Both the position numbers and the translations under genes were made by a program. Under the pieces are notes generated by a model. That model had not been told where the DNA came from. It ran no database searches and saw only the letters and a list, made by a program, of their open reading frames with translations. From contig JADCBH010000348.1 of the NCBI GenBank assembly GCA_020253595.1, positions 1 through 15,439 of the forward strand: a stretch of 15,439 bases of DNA, written 5' to 3'. Below, piece by piece: positions 7,374 through 13,698 of this stretch. The stretch's first letter is position 1. Every line of letters begins with the position of its first letter. The DNA is from Brevundimonas sp. Its GTDB lineage: Bacteria > Pseudomonadota > Alphaproteobacteria > Caulobacterales > Caulobacteraceae.

Positions 7374-8288
7374 TCAGTCGGCCAGGCACCACGCCAGGAC
7401 TGCCTTCTGGGCGTGGATGCGGTTCTCGGCCTCGTCCCAGACCAGCGAGCGGGGCCCGTCGATGACGGCGTCGGTGACTTCCTCGCCACGGTGGGCGGGC
7501 AGGCAATGCAGGAAGACGGCGTCGGGATCGGCGAGGTTCATCAGGGCATCGTCGACCGTGTAGCCGTCGAAGGCTTCCAGCCGGGCCTCATAGTCGCTGT
7601 CGCCCATCGAGACCCAGGTATCGGTGACGACGACGTCAGCCCCGCGCACCGCGTCCTTCGGATCGCTGGTCAGGGTGACGTGGACGCCGCCCTTGGCCAG
7701 GTCGTGCAGGTTCGGATGGTACTCGGCCGGGCAGGCGACGGTCAGGTGAAAGTCGAACTTCGGCGCGGCGTGCATGAAGCTGTGGCAGACGTTGTTGCCG
7801 TCCCCGACCCAGGCGATGGTCTTGCCCGCGACCGGCCCGCGATGCTCCTCGATGGTCTGGAGATCGGCCAGGATCTGGCAGGGGTGGGAGCGGTCGGTCA
7901 GGCCGTTGATGACCGGGATTGTCGCGACCCGGGCGAAGCGTTCGACGTCTTCGTGATTGTTGGCGCGGATCATCACCGCGTCGACCATCCGCGACAGCAC
8001 GCGCGCGGTGTCCTCGACCGGCTCGCCTCGACCCAGCTGCATGTCGCCGGCGTTGGCGATGATGGAGGCACCGCCCAGCTGACGGATCGCCGCGTCGAAG
8101 CTGAAGCGCGTGCGCGTGGAATTCTTCTCGAAGATCATCGCAAGCACGCGATCCTTCGCCGGCGCGTCGGCGTCGGCGCGGCCCTGGGGCCAGCCCTTGC
8201 GGGCGGCCTTGCGGGCGTGGGCGTCGTCGAGGATCGCGCGGAGCTCGGAGGCTTCCAGCCGATGGATGTCGAGGAAGTGGCGGGTCAT
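7374..8288 (-). CDS. argF: Ornithine carbamoyltransferase
   Basis: 304 residues, the normal family length. It transfers the carbamoyl group from carbamoyl phosphate to ornithine to make citrulline in cytoplasmic arginine biosynthesis. Motifs: S57-T-R-T-R61 (carbamoyl-phosphate loop), H135-P-C-Q138, D-T-W-V-S-M-G around 223-229 (ornithine-binding SMG loop) and H261-C-L-P264. All catalytic landmarks are present and the C-terminus ends normally in AWCLAD. The ATG at 8288 is preceded by a G-poor stretch with no strong Shine-Dalgarno. It is downstream of argD on the same strand but separated from it by an inverted-repeat GxxExxY cassette. In many relatives argD and argF are adjacent and hslO follows; here a protease pseudogene follows instead. 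Confidence 0.97.
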   Translation of the reverse strand: MTRHFLDIHRLEASELRAILDDAHARKAARKGWPQGRADADAPAKDRVLAMIFEKNSTRTRFSFDAAIRQLGGASIIANAGDMQLGRGEPVEDTARVLSRMVDAVMIRANNHEDVERFARVATIPVINGLTDRSHPCQILADLQTIEEHRGPVAGKTIAWVGDGNNVCHSFMHAAPKFDFHLTVACPAEYHPNLHDLAKGGVHVTLTSDPKDAVRGADVVVTDTWVSMGDSDYEARLEAFDGYTVDDALMNLADPDAVFLHCLPAHRGEEVTDAVIDGPRSLVWDEAENRIHAQKAVLAWCLAD

Positions 8289-8316
8289 GGGTGGTGGTCC
8301 CGATGCGAAGGGGGGC

Positions 8317-8830
8317 AGGGGTTCATCACAACGGTCACAACGAAGGGCACAACGAACACGACGGGATCGAGACCGAGCGAAAGCGATCGACTTTGATCAA
8401 AGGACAAGACGGCGAAAGCCGTCCTTCAATCTGACGGAGTTGAAGTTGATGAGAAAGCCGAGACGCACCTGGGAAAAGCGAAGGTAGGTCAGCACCTGAG
8501 CCGTATGGATCAACGCCAGGGCGTCGATCGCCTTGATCTCGACGACCACCTTCCGTTCCACCAGAAGATCAAGCCTGAAGCCGACATCAAGCCGCTCTCC
8601 CTGATAGCTGACCGGAACGCCGATCTGCCGCTCCACGGAAAGGCCCGAGCGAAGCAGGTCCTGGGCCAGGCAATGCTCGTAGACCGACTCCAGCAATCCG
8701 GGACCGAGTTCACGATGAACCGCGAAGGCGGCATCCATCACGGCACGCCCGACGATGTTGACATCTGCCGAAACCGCCTCGGTCCCGTTGTGTTCGTCGT
8801 GCATCGTTGTGCTCGTTGTGATGAACCCCT
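8317..8830. mobile_element. Inverted-repeat cassette carrying a GxxExxY gene between argD and argF
   Basis: The outermost 17 bases at 8317-8333 (AGGGGTTCATCACAACG) recur exactly inverted at 8814-8830. Similarity continues inward for about 55 bp on each side, to about 8372 and 8777, with a few substitutions and a 2-bp indel. Each arm contains about four CACAACG-like heptads spaced 9-12 bp apart. The 514-bp unit contains exactly one gene and sits between two genes that are often adjacent in relatives. No target-site duplication is obvious immediately outside the arms. Calling it mobile is inference from the inverted ends, the nuclease-fold gene and the position. Confidence 0.55.
8397..8804 (-). 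CDS. GxxExxY family protein (PD-(D/E)XK nuclease-like fold)
   Basis: 135 residues from the ATG at 8804. It contains the family signature G36-LL-E39-SV-Y42 within HRELGPGLLESVYEHCL, and a putative PD-(D/E)XK core D79...E89-I-K91 (FRLDLLVERKVVVEIKA), as expected for PF13366/TIGR04256. The length is typical. The family's function is unknown; a nucleic-acid-cleaving role is only suggested by the fold. The same frame continues upstream into argD, but that part is a shadow and the gene begins at the MHDEHNGTE start. No Shine-Dalgarno is close to this ATG. The start codon and first nine codons lie in the right-hand inverted repeat, and the stop lies about 25 bp inside the left-hand one. Confidence 0.85.
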   Translation of the reverse strand: MHDEHNGTEAVSADVNIVGRAVMDAAFAVHRELGPGLLESVYEHCLAQDLLRSGLSVERQIGVPVSYQGERLDVGFRLDLLVERKVVVEIKAIDALALIHTAQVLTYLRFSQVRLGFLINFNSVRLKDGFRRLVL

Positions 8831-8836
8831 TGGTTC

Positions 8837-10027
8837 CTATGCCGCCATCTTGCCGCGCGCAGCCTCGCAGGTGCGTTCCAGTTTCTCGATGGCCTCGCGG
8901 GCCTCTTCCAGTGTCAGGTTCAGGGGTGGCAGCATGCGCACGCAATTGTCGCCGCCGCCGGCGATCAGCAGGTGCTGGCCGTCGCGGGCCATGGCCATGA
9001 ACTCGCGATTGTTGGGAACCAGCTTCAGGCCGATCAGCAGGCCCTTGCCGCGCACGTCCTCGATCACGTCGGGGAAGCGCTCCTTCAGGCCGTGGAGCTG
9101 CTGCTTCAGATAGCCGGAGATCTCGGCGACGTTGCCCAGGATCTCGGGCGTGTTGATCGTGTTGAACGCCGCCAGTCCGACCGCCATGGCCAGGGGATTG
9201 CCGCCGAAGGTCGAGCCGTGGGCGCCGACCGTCATGCCCTTGGCGGCCTCGGTGGTGGCCAGGCAGGCCCCGATCGGGAAGCCCCCGCCCAGCGCCTTGG
9301 CAATCGCCATGATGTCGGGCGCGATGCCGGCCCATTCGTGGGCCCACAGCTTGCCTGAACGGCCCATGCCGCACTGGACCTCGTCGAAGATGATCAGGAC
9401 GCCGTGCTGGTCGCACAGCTCGCGAAGGCCGCGCAGGCAGACGTCGGGCATGGCGCGGCAGCCGCCTTCGCCCTGGACCGGCTCGACGATGATGGCGGCG
9501 GTGTTCGGCTGGGCGATCGCTTCCTTCAGCGCCTCGTGGTCACCCCACTTGAGCTGGTGAAAGCCCTGCATCTTGGGCCCGAAGCCCTCGGTGTAGTTGG
9601 GGTTGGCCGCCGCGTTGATCGCGCCATAGGTGCGGCCGTGGAAAGCCCCGTCGAAGCCGTAGATGTCGATGCGGTCAGGCTGGCCGTTCGCCGCATGGTA
9701 CTTGCGCGCGGTCTTGAGCGCGCACTCGACGGCCTCGGTGCCCGAGTTGGTGAAGAAGACCACGTCGGCGAAGCTGGTCTCGGTCAGCCGTTCGGCCAGT
9801 TCTTCCTGGCCCGGGATCTTGAAGATGTTGGAGACGTGCCAGAGTTGCTCGGCCTGGGCCTTAACGGCCTCGACCAGAACCGGGTGGGCGTGGCCCAGAC
9901 CGTTGGTGGAGATGCCCTGGACGCAGTCCAGATACTCGGTGCCGTCCTTGGCCCAAAGGCGCGCGCCTTTACCGCGATCCACTTCCAGCGGCGCGCGATT
10001 GTAGACACCCATCAAGTGACCGGACAC
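8837..10027 (-). CDS. argD: Acetylornithine/succinyldiaminopimelate aminotransferase
   Basis: 396 residues from a GTG at 10027. It is a class-III PLP aminotransferase that interconverts N-acetylglutamate semialdehyde and N-acetylornithine, and in many bacteria also serves lysine synthesis. Landmarks: N94-S-G-T-E-A (phosphate loop), G130-F-H-G-R region, D215-E-V-Q, and the PLP lysine K244 in AKALGGGFPIG, with GSTFGGNP at 271-278. A TTG at 10033 also opens the frame but abuts the Shine-Dalgarno GGAGGT with no spacing. The GTG has ideal 6-nt spacing, and an ATG at 10012 is too distant. A hairpin with a T-rich tail precedes it. Downstream is the GxxExxY cassette, then argF. Confidence 0.96.
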   Translation of the reverse strand: MSGHLMGVYNRAPLEVDRGKGARLWAKDGTEYLDCVQGISTNGLGHAHPVLVEAVKAQAEQLWHVSNIFKIPGQEELAERLTETSFADVVFFTNSGTEAVECALKTARKYHAANGQPDRIDIYGFDGAFHGRTYGAINAAANPNYTEGFGPKMQGFHQLKWGDHEALKEAIAQPNTAAIIVEPVQGEGGCRAMPDVCLRGLRELCDQHGVLIIFDEVQCGMGRSGKLWAHEWAGIAPDIMAIAKALGGGFPIGACLATTEAAKGMTVGAHGSTFGGNPLAMAVGLAAFNTINTPEILGNVAEISGYLKQQLHGLKERFPDVIEDVRGKGLLIGLKLVPNNREFMAMARDGQHLLIAGGGDNCVRMLPPLNLTLEEAREAIEKLERTCEAARGKMAA

Positions 10028-10036
10028 GGACAAACC

Positions 10037-10074
10037 TCCAAAAGAAACGAAGCCCCGCCGCGGCGCGACGGGAC
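10037..10074 (-). terminator. Hairpin plus T-rich tail between the M28 peptidase and argD
   Basis: On the minus strand GTCCCGTCG-CGCCG-CGGCGGGGC (10074-10052) can form a 9-bp stem using two G-U pairs, followed by TTCGTTTCTTTT. This looks like an intrinsic terminator for the upstream peptidase gene. The T-rich tail runs directly into the argD Shine-Dalgarno GGAGGT, so the hairpin is also placed to act in the argD leader. Confidence 0.55.
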
Positions 10075-10132
10075 TTTCAGGGTCAGCGACTTGTCCGTCG
10101 GGGGGACGGCTTAGTCAACACCATGCGAGGGA

Positions 10133-11044
10133 TCAGTCTGCGCGAGCGAGCCGCAGCGCCAGATCGGCGATGAAGACAGCGTTCCCGAGAATGTCGTCGC
10201 CGTCGACCCACTCCATGGTGTCGCCGGGCGAGTGGATGCGCTGGAACACCGGCGGGACAAAGCCCGGGGCGAGCCCTGCTTGAGCCCCGCCGTTGAAGGC
10301 CAGCCACATCTGGTGGGTCCCGATGGCGTCCTGGGAGCCGATGGAGATGACCGGCACGCCGGCGGCCGAGAAGACCCTGTCGTCGCTGGGCGGATAGTTG
10401 GGGAAGGCCACGCAGTTCACAGCCCGCTCGGCGCACTGGGCGCGCATGTGCGCGAGCACGAAGGCCGAGGCCTCGCCGTTGTTCTCGCCGTACATCAGCG
10501 TCTCGCCATAGGCGTTGACGTCGAGGTTGATGACCGCATGGATCCGGGCCTTGTCCTGCGCTTCGAGCCACTTGCGCGCGCCGATCAGACCCAGCTCCTC
10601 CTGATCGGTGAAGACGAAGACGTAGCGATAGGGGGAGGGCTGTTGCGCGACCTGGGCCGAGATCAGGTCCAGTGCCTCCATCATCAGGACGACCGAACCG
10701 GCATTGTCGACCACCCCCTGGGACATCACGCCGTCAGACAGGGGCACGGCGTCGAAGTGTCCGGTCAGGACGATGTCCTTGTCGCCCTGGCCCAGGGTGA
10801 CGACGACGTTGGCCCCGGCCAGCGGCCCGGTGCGGGGGTTGCCGCCCTCGAAAGGCTGGAGTTCGGGCGCGTAGCCAGCGGCGCGCAACTGGGCGACCAC
10901 GATCTCGCGGCGCTCGTCATTGGTCTTGGCGGCAAAGGCCTGGATGGCCGTCTCGATCGCCTGACCCTCGGGCGTCAGATCGTCCTGGGCGAAGGCGGGG
11001 CAGGCGAACAGGGTCGCGGCGACGACCAGCGAGCGGAACAGCAT
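10133..11044 (-). CDS. Secreted M28-family zinc metallopeptidase
   Basis: 303 residues. The N-terminus MLFRSLVVAATLFACPAFA-Q is a clear Sec signal peptide with likely cleavage after A19. The M28 zinc ligands and catalytic residues are in order: H96 in GHFDAVP, D113 in VDNAGS, the E149-E150 pair in TDQEELGL, D175 in NLDVNAYG, and H271 in RIHSPGDT. The catalytic domain is complete and compact, with no PA or TPR extension. The substrate is unknown; aminopeptidase or carboxypeptidase activity on peptides in the periplasm is likely. The ATG at 11044 has GGGGAGGT 4 nt upstream. It is followed by a terminator-like hairpin before argD, so it is probably a separate transcription unit. Confidence 0.92.
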   Translation of the reverse strand: MLFRSLVVAATLFACPAFAQDDLTPEGQAIETAIQAFAAKTNDERREIVVAQLRAAGYAPELQPFEGGNPRTGPLAGANVVVTLGQGDKDIVLTGHFDAVPLSDGVMSQGVVDNAGSVVLMMEALDLISAQVAQQPSPYRYVFVFTDQEELGLIGARKWLEAQDKARIHAVINLDVNAYGETLMYGENNGEASAFVLAHMRAQCAERAVNCVAFPNYPPSDDRVFSAAGVPVISIGSQDAIGTHQMWLAFNGGAQAGLAPGFVPPVFQRIHSPGDTMEWVDGDDILGNAVFIADLALRLARAD

Positions 11045-11080
11045 GAAGACCTCCCCGAATGGTCGGGCAGGATTAGCGGC

Positions 11081-11902
11081 TCAGCTCTTGAGCCGCCAGC
11101 CCGAGCGGAACACCAGCCAGCAGGCGACGGCCATCACGACGGTGAGGAGGAGACTCATGACCACGCCGATCACCAGGCTGCCTTCGGCCTGGCCGATGAA
11201 GCCGTAGCGGAAGCCGTCGATCAGATAGAAGAACGGGTTCCAGTGGCTGATGGTGGCGAACGGCTCTGGCAGGTTCTCGACCAGATAGAATGTGCCCGAC
11301 AGGAAGGTCATGGGCATGACCACGAAGTTCTGCACCGCCGAGAGATGATCGAACTTCTCTGACCACAGGCCGGCCAGCACGCCGGTCATGCCCATGAACA
11401 GGCAGGCGGCCGCGCCGAACCACAGAACCGCGAAGATGTTGGCGACGCCGAGCCGGGCGAAGGGCAGGACGCAGACCGCCGTCACCAGCCCGACCGCCAG
11501 ACCGCGCGTGGCGGCGCCGAGCGAGAAGCCGATGGTCAGTTCCAGCGGCGACAGCGGCGGGGTCAGGAAGTCGGTGGAGGTGCCCATGATCTTGGCCTGG
11601 ATCAGGCTGGAGGAGGCGTTGGCGAAGGCGTTGTTGAGCATCGCCATCATGATCAGGCCCGGCGCGACGAACTCGGCGAAGGGGGTGCCGTGCAGGGGCG
11701 GGCGGGCACCCTGGAGCGCGACGACGAAGACCAGCATGTAGAGCAGCGTGGTCACCACGGGCGCGGCGACGGTCTGGGCCCCGACCTTCCAGAAGCGTCG
11801 GACCTCGCGCAGATACAACGTCTGCACCCCGATCCAGTTGATCCCCGCGTAGTGGCGCGGCGTGGGCAGGCCGGGAGGCCGGGTGGAAGCGAGATCCGTC
11901 AT
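11081..11902 (-). CDS. ABC-2 type transporter permease
   Basis: 273 residues from the ATG at 11902 (MTDLASTRPPGLPTP...). The N-terminal amphipathic segment ...GVQTLYLREVRRFWKVGAQT, then six hydrophobic stretches and the LMGFxxx-like middle (IMGTSTDFLTPPLSPLEL) and NFVVMPMTFLSGTFY motif, are typical of ABC-2 permeases (PF01061, drug/polysaccharide/NodJ-like exporters). The C-terminal motif WNPFFYLIDGFRYGFIG is also characteristic. No ATP-binding-cassette gene lies within the window on either side, so the partner must be elsewhere. The frame remains open to 12400, but that extension is low-complexity and crosses a regulatory region. The ATG has no strong Shine-Dalgarno, so the start is moderately certain. 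It diverges from gcrA. Confidence 0.88.
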   Translation of the reverse strand: MTDLASTRPPGLPTPRHYAGINWIGVQTLYLREVRRFWKVGAQTVAAPVVTTLLYMLVFVVALQGARPPLHGTPFAEFVAPGLIMMAMLNNAFANASSSLIQAKIMGTSTDFLTPPLSPLELTIGFSLGAATRGLAVGLVTAVCVLPFARLGVANIFAVLWFGAAACLFMGMTGVLAGLWSEKFDHLSAVQNFVVMPMTFLSGTFYLVENLPEPFATISHWNPFFYLIDGFRYGFIGQAEGSLVIGVVMSLLLTVVMAVACWLVFRSGWRLKS

Positions 11903-11950
11903 GTCGGTCAGATGCTGGGTGTGGCACGCCAAGGCAAGGGCGGTGAAAAA

Positions 11951-12032
11951 ACTCCAATGGACTCCAACAGCAAGTGATTGATTTTCATGGTTATCGTCTG
12001 GAGTCCCTGAAAACAGACTCCACTTTCTCCAA
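11951..12032. promoter_or_regulatory. ACTCCA-repeat operator-like array with GANTC sites upstream of the ABC permease
   Basis: ACTCCA occurs at 11951-11956, 11961-11966 and 12017-12022, and its complement TGGAGT at 11999-12004. The middle copies form a dyad TGGAGTC-N10-GACTCCA (11999-12022), and the first two are direct repeats with a 10-bp period. Three GANTC sites fall inside these copies (11960-11964, 12001-12005, 12016-12020). The position, 50-120 bp upstream of the permease start, fits a transcription-factor binding region whose half-sites are CcrM methylation targets. The factor is unknown. Confidence 0.5.
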
Positions 12033-12104
12033 TCCACCCTCCTGTCCGGTGCGAGACGCGTCGAGGAGAGACTACGCGCGCGCCACGTCAGAAGCGGACG
12101 CATC

Positions 12105-12254
12105 GAGTCCCGATGAACCCTCGTCGAACGGCGATTCAAGATGTGGTTCCTGTGGACGGACCGATTCGCACATCTTGCGCCCGTTAAGAGGTCGTTTACG
12201 ATTAGTTGTGGGTCCGGGGGCCGGGAGGAGGCTCCAGGCGCCACATCTTGAATC
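12105..12254. promoter_or_regulatory. gcrA upstream region: CtrA-like box, GANTC cluster, CACATCTTG repeats
   Basis: TTAA-N7-TTTA at 12184-12198 is one base from the CtrA consensus TTAA-N7-TTAA. GANTC sites lie at 12105-12109, 12133-12137, 12163-12167 and 12250-12254. CACATCTTG occurs at 12169-12177 and 12242-12250, and inverted at 12137-12145. The first and last form a perfect 14-bp inverted repeat, GATTCAAGATGTGG (12133-12146) with CCACATCTTGAATC (12241-12254), both ends carrying GANTC. CtrA repression of gcrA is established in Caulobacter; the roles of the other motifs are inference. A -35/-10 pair (TTGCGC 12177-12182, GATTAG 12201-12206, 18 bp apart) is possible but weak. Confidence 0.5.
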
Positions 12255-12275
12255 AATTCGTACCCGGAGGGTGGC

Positions 12276-12788
12276 ATGACCGCAGGCTGGACCGAGGATC
12301 GCGTCGGCGCGCTGAAGAAGCTTTGGCTGGAGGGGCAGTCGGCCTCGCAGATCGCCAAGCAGCTGGGTGGCGGCGTCACCCGCAACGCCGTGATCGGCAA
12401 GGTTCACCGCCTGGGCCTGTCAGGCCGGGCCACCCCGTCGCAGCCGGCGCGCGCCGCGACCACCTTCCGCCCCGCCCGGGTTCGCACCACGCCGCCGGCC
12501 CAGCCGTCCGCGCCGCGCCGGATCGAGGCCGCCCAGCCCCGCCCCGCCGCCCCGACGCCGCCGGTCCAGAGCGTGCAGGAGCTGCCGGGCACCGCCACGG
12601 TGCTGACGCTGGGTGCCCACATGTGCAAATGGCCGATCGGCGACCCGTCGTCGCCGGAGTTCAGCTTCTGCGGCCGTCGCGCATCGGAAGGCGTCTACTG
12701 CGTTGAGCATGCCCGCGTCGCCTTCCAGCCCGCCCTGAAGAAGAACGGCAAGGACGAGCTGGCCCGCAGCCTGCGCCGGTACATCTGA
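12276..12788 (+). CDS. gcrA: Cell-cycle transcriptional regulator GcrA
   Basis: 170 residues, close to the Caulobacter length of about 173. The N-terminal helix-turn-helix MTAGWTEDRVGALKKLWLEG then SASQIAKQLGGGVTRNAVIGK (about 1-45) is near-diagnostic for GcrA. A Pro/Ala linker (about 52-110) follows, then the C-terminal sigma-interaction domain with C117-K-W-P-I-G-D-P, F-C132-G-R-R and Y-C142-V-E-H145. GcrA binds RNA polymerase carrying sigma-70 and activates promoters with CcrM-methylated GANTC sites. The ATG has GGAGGG 5 nt upstream. It is monocistronic in appearance, divergent from the ABC permease, and followed by a repeat element. Confidence 0.97.
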   Translation: MTAGWTEDRVGALKKLWLEGQSASQIAKQLGGGVTRNAVIGKVHRLGLSGRATPSQPARAATTFRPARVRTTPPAQPSAPRRIEAAQPRPAAPTPPVQSVQELPGTATVLTLGAHMCKWPIGDPSSPEFSFCGRRASEGVYCVEHARVAFQPALKKNGKDELARSLRRYI

Positions 12789-12793
12789 TTCTG

Positions 12794-12961
12794 CTTTCGT
12801 CATTCCGGGCTGAGAGGCGGAGCCTGTCAGACCCGGAACAGGGCAGCGCCGGAGCGAAGCGGAGGCGAAATGCTTCTGCGGCCGCCCTGCGTGACAGCTT
12901 CGCGCTCTCGCGCGCCGCCCCGTTCCGGGTCTTCGCTACGCTGCGCCCGGAATGACGAAAG
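12794..12961. repeat. REP-like intergenic palindromic element downstream of gcrA
   Basis: A perfect 17-bp inverted repeat, CTTTCGTCATTCCGGGC at 12794-12810 and its complement at 12945-12961, bounds this unit. Nested inside is GACCCGGAAC near 12829-12838 and GTTCCGGGTC near 12922-12931. The sequence style (CATTCCGGGC ... CGGAGCGAAGCGGAGGCG) resembles dispersed palindromic repeats of alphaproteobacterial intergenic regions. Starting 6 bp after the gcrA stop, it may also serve as a terminator. The stretch 12962-13083 that follows holds nothing I can identify. Confidence 0.75.
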
Positions 12962-13083
12962 AGAGACGTCGTCAGGACGTCACGAACGCCCCCTAGAGGG
13001 CCGCCATCCGCCTTGTCGGCTTCGAGCCTGACGAGACCACGGGGGCGGGGCTGCGGTTATCCGGGTTGACGCAGCCCCCGACC

Positions 13084-13228
13084 CGTTCCTCCCCAGCAAG
13101 CGAAGCGCAGCGGGGGAGGGGGACCATGCGCAGCATGGTGGAGGGGGCGGTTCCAGACACGGTGCGCGCGTCCGCCCCCTCCACCGCTTCGCGGTCCCCC
13201 TCCCCCGTGAAGGACGGGGGAGGATTTC
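13084..13228. repeat. GC-rich palindromic dispersed repeat, copy 1
   Basis: Outer arms GTTCCTCCCC (13084 on) and GGGGGAGGAT (to about 13228) enclose inner arms: GGGGGAGGGGGACC...GGTGGAGGGGGCGG (13112-13150) pairs with the stretch 13173-13205, differing only in the short central bases of each arm. It shares the core CCCTCCACCGCTTCGCGGTC and flanking C-rich runs with the element at 14737-14893. It lies downstream of apaG, where its extended cruciform could end transcription. Confidence 0.72.
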
Positions 13229-13633
13229 TCAGTTCAGAACGCGTCCGCCGGGGACATCAAGGCTGAAGGCCGGGATCGCGGCCTCGAAGGATCGCCCCGT
13301 CGCATCGGTCATTGTGAAGGCGCCCTCCATCGTCCCGGATGGCGTGGGCAGCGGGCACCCGGAAGCGTAGGAATAGCTGTCGCCCGGCGCGATGACGGGT
13401 TGTTCGCCGACGACGCCGGGGCCTCGCACCGTCTCCACATGGCCGCTGGCGTCGGTGATGATCCAGCGACGCGCCAACAGCTGGAGGGTCTGATCGCCGC
13501 GGTTCTCGATCTCGACCTGATAGGCCCAGACCCAGCGACCCTCATGCGGGTCCGACTGGCCCGCCAGATAGCTGGGGCGGACGCGGACGATCACGCCCTC
13601 GGTTTCGGCTTCGTAGGGAGGGGTGTCGTGCAT
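13229..13633 (-). CDS. apaG: ApaG domain protein
   Basis: 134 residues, the usual size. It shows the ApaG pattern: YEAETEGVIVRVRPSYLAGQ near the start, then S-D-P-H-E-G-R-W-V-W-A-Y-Q-V-E-I-E-N, LLARRWIITDASG with V-x-G-P-G-V-V-G-E-Q-P, and the glycine-bounded ...SGCPLPTPSGTMEGAF (about 92-106). ApaG is a small immunoglobulin-like beta-sandwich protein, named for a link to Co2+/Mg2+ resistance in enterics; its precise function is unresolved. The ATG at 13633 has only a poor Shine-Dalgarno. It diverges from dcd with a 65-bp spacer that must hold both promoters. It runs toward the repeat at 13084-13228. Confidence 0.95.
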   Translation of the reverse strand: MHDTPPYEAETEGVIVRVRPSYLAGQSDPHEGRWVWAYQVEIENRGDQTLQLLARRWIITDASGHVETVRGPGVVGEQPVIAPGDSYSYASGCPLPTPSGTMEGAFTMTDATGRSFEAAIPAFSLDVPGGRVLN

Positions 13634-13698
13634 CGTGCAATGGTCGCGCGCGACTGTGACCGTTTCAAGCGTGGTCGCGCTGGTCAGGAACGCCGTGT

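Noticed and set aside
7413..8396. Plus-strand frame of 327 codons opposite argF
   Set aside because: It is antisense to an intact argF and its V/G/D-rich composition is that of a mirror frame. Its last part is only the translated left inverted repeat of the GxxExxY cassette.
8805..9416. Upstream extension of the GxxExxY frame into argD
   Set aside because: It is a shadow frame of argD (Arg/Gly/Pro-rich). The family signature starts only after the ATG at 8804.
11073..11957. Alternative minus-strand frame of 294 codons over the ABC permease
   Set aside because: It is very rich in Arg, Gly, His and Pro without membrane segments, while the neighbouring frame gives a clean ABC-2 permease.
11974..12279. 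Possible 101-codon gene in the gcrA/permease spacer
   Set aside because: It has no Shine-Dalgarno and no protein-like pattern, and it overlaps the regulatory motif clusters and the gcrA start.
13230..13633. REP elements read as a CRISPR array (repeats at 12794-13228)
   Set aside because: The repeats are inverted, unequal and few, with no regular direct repeat-spacer periodicity and no cas genes.
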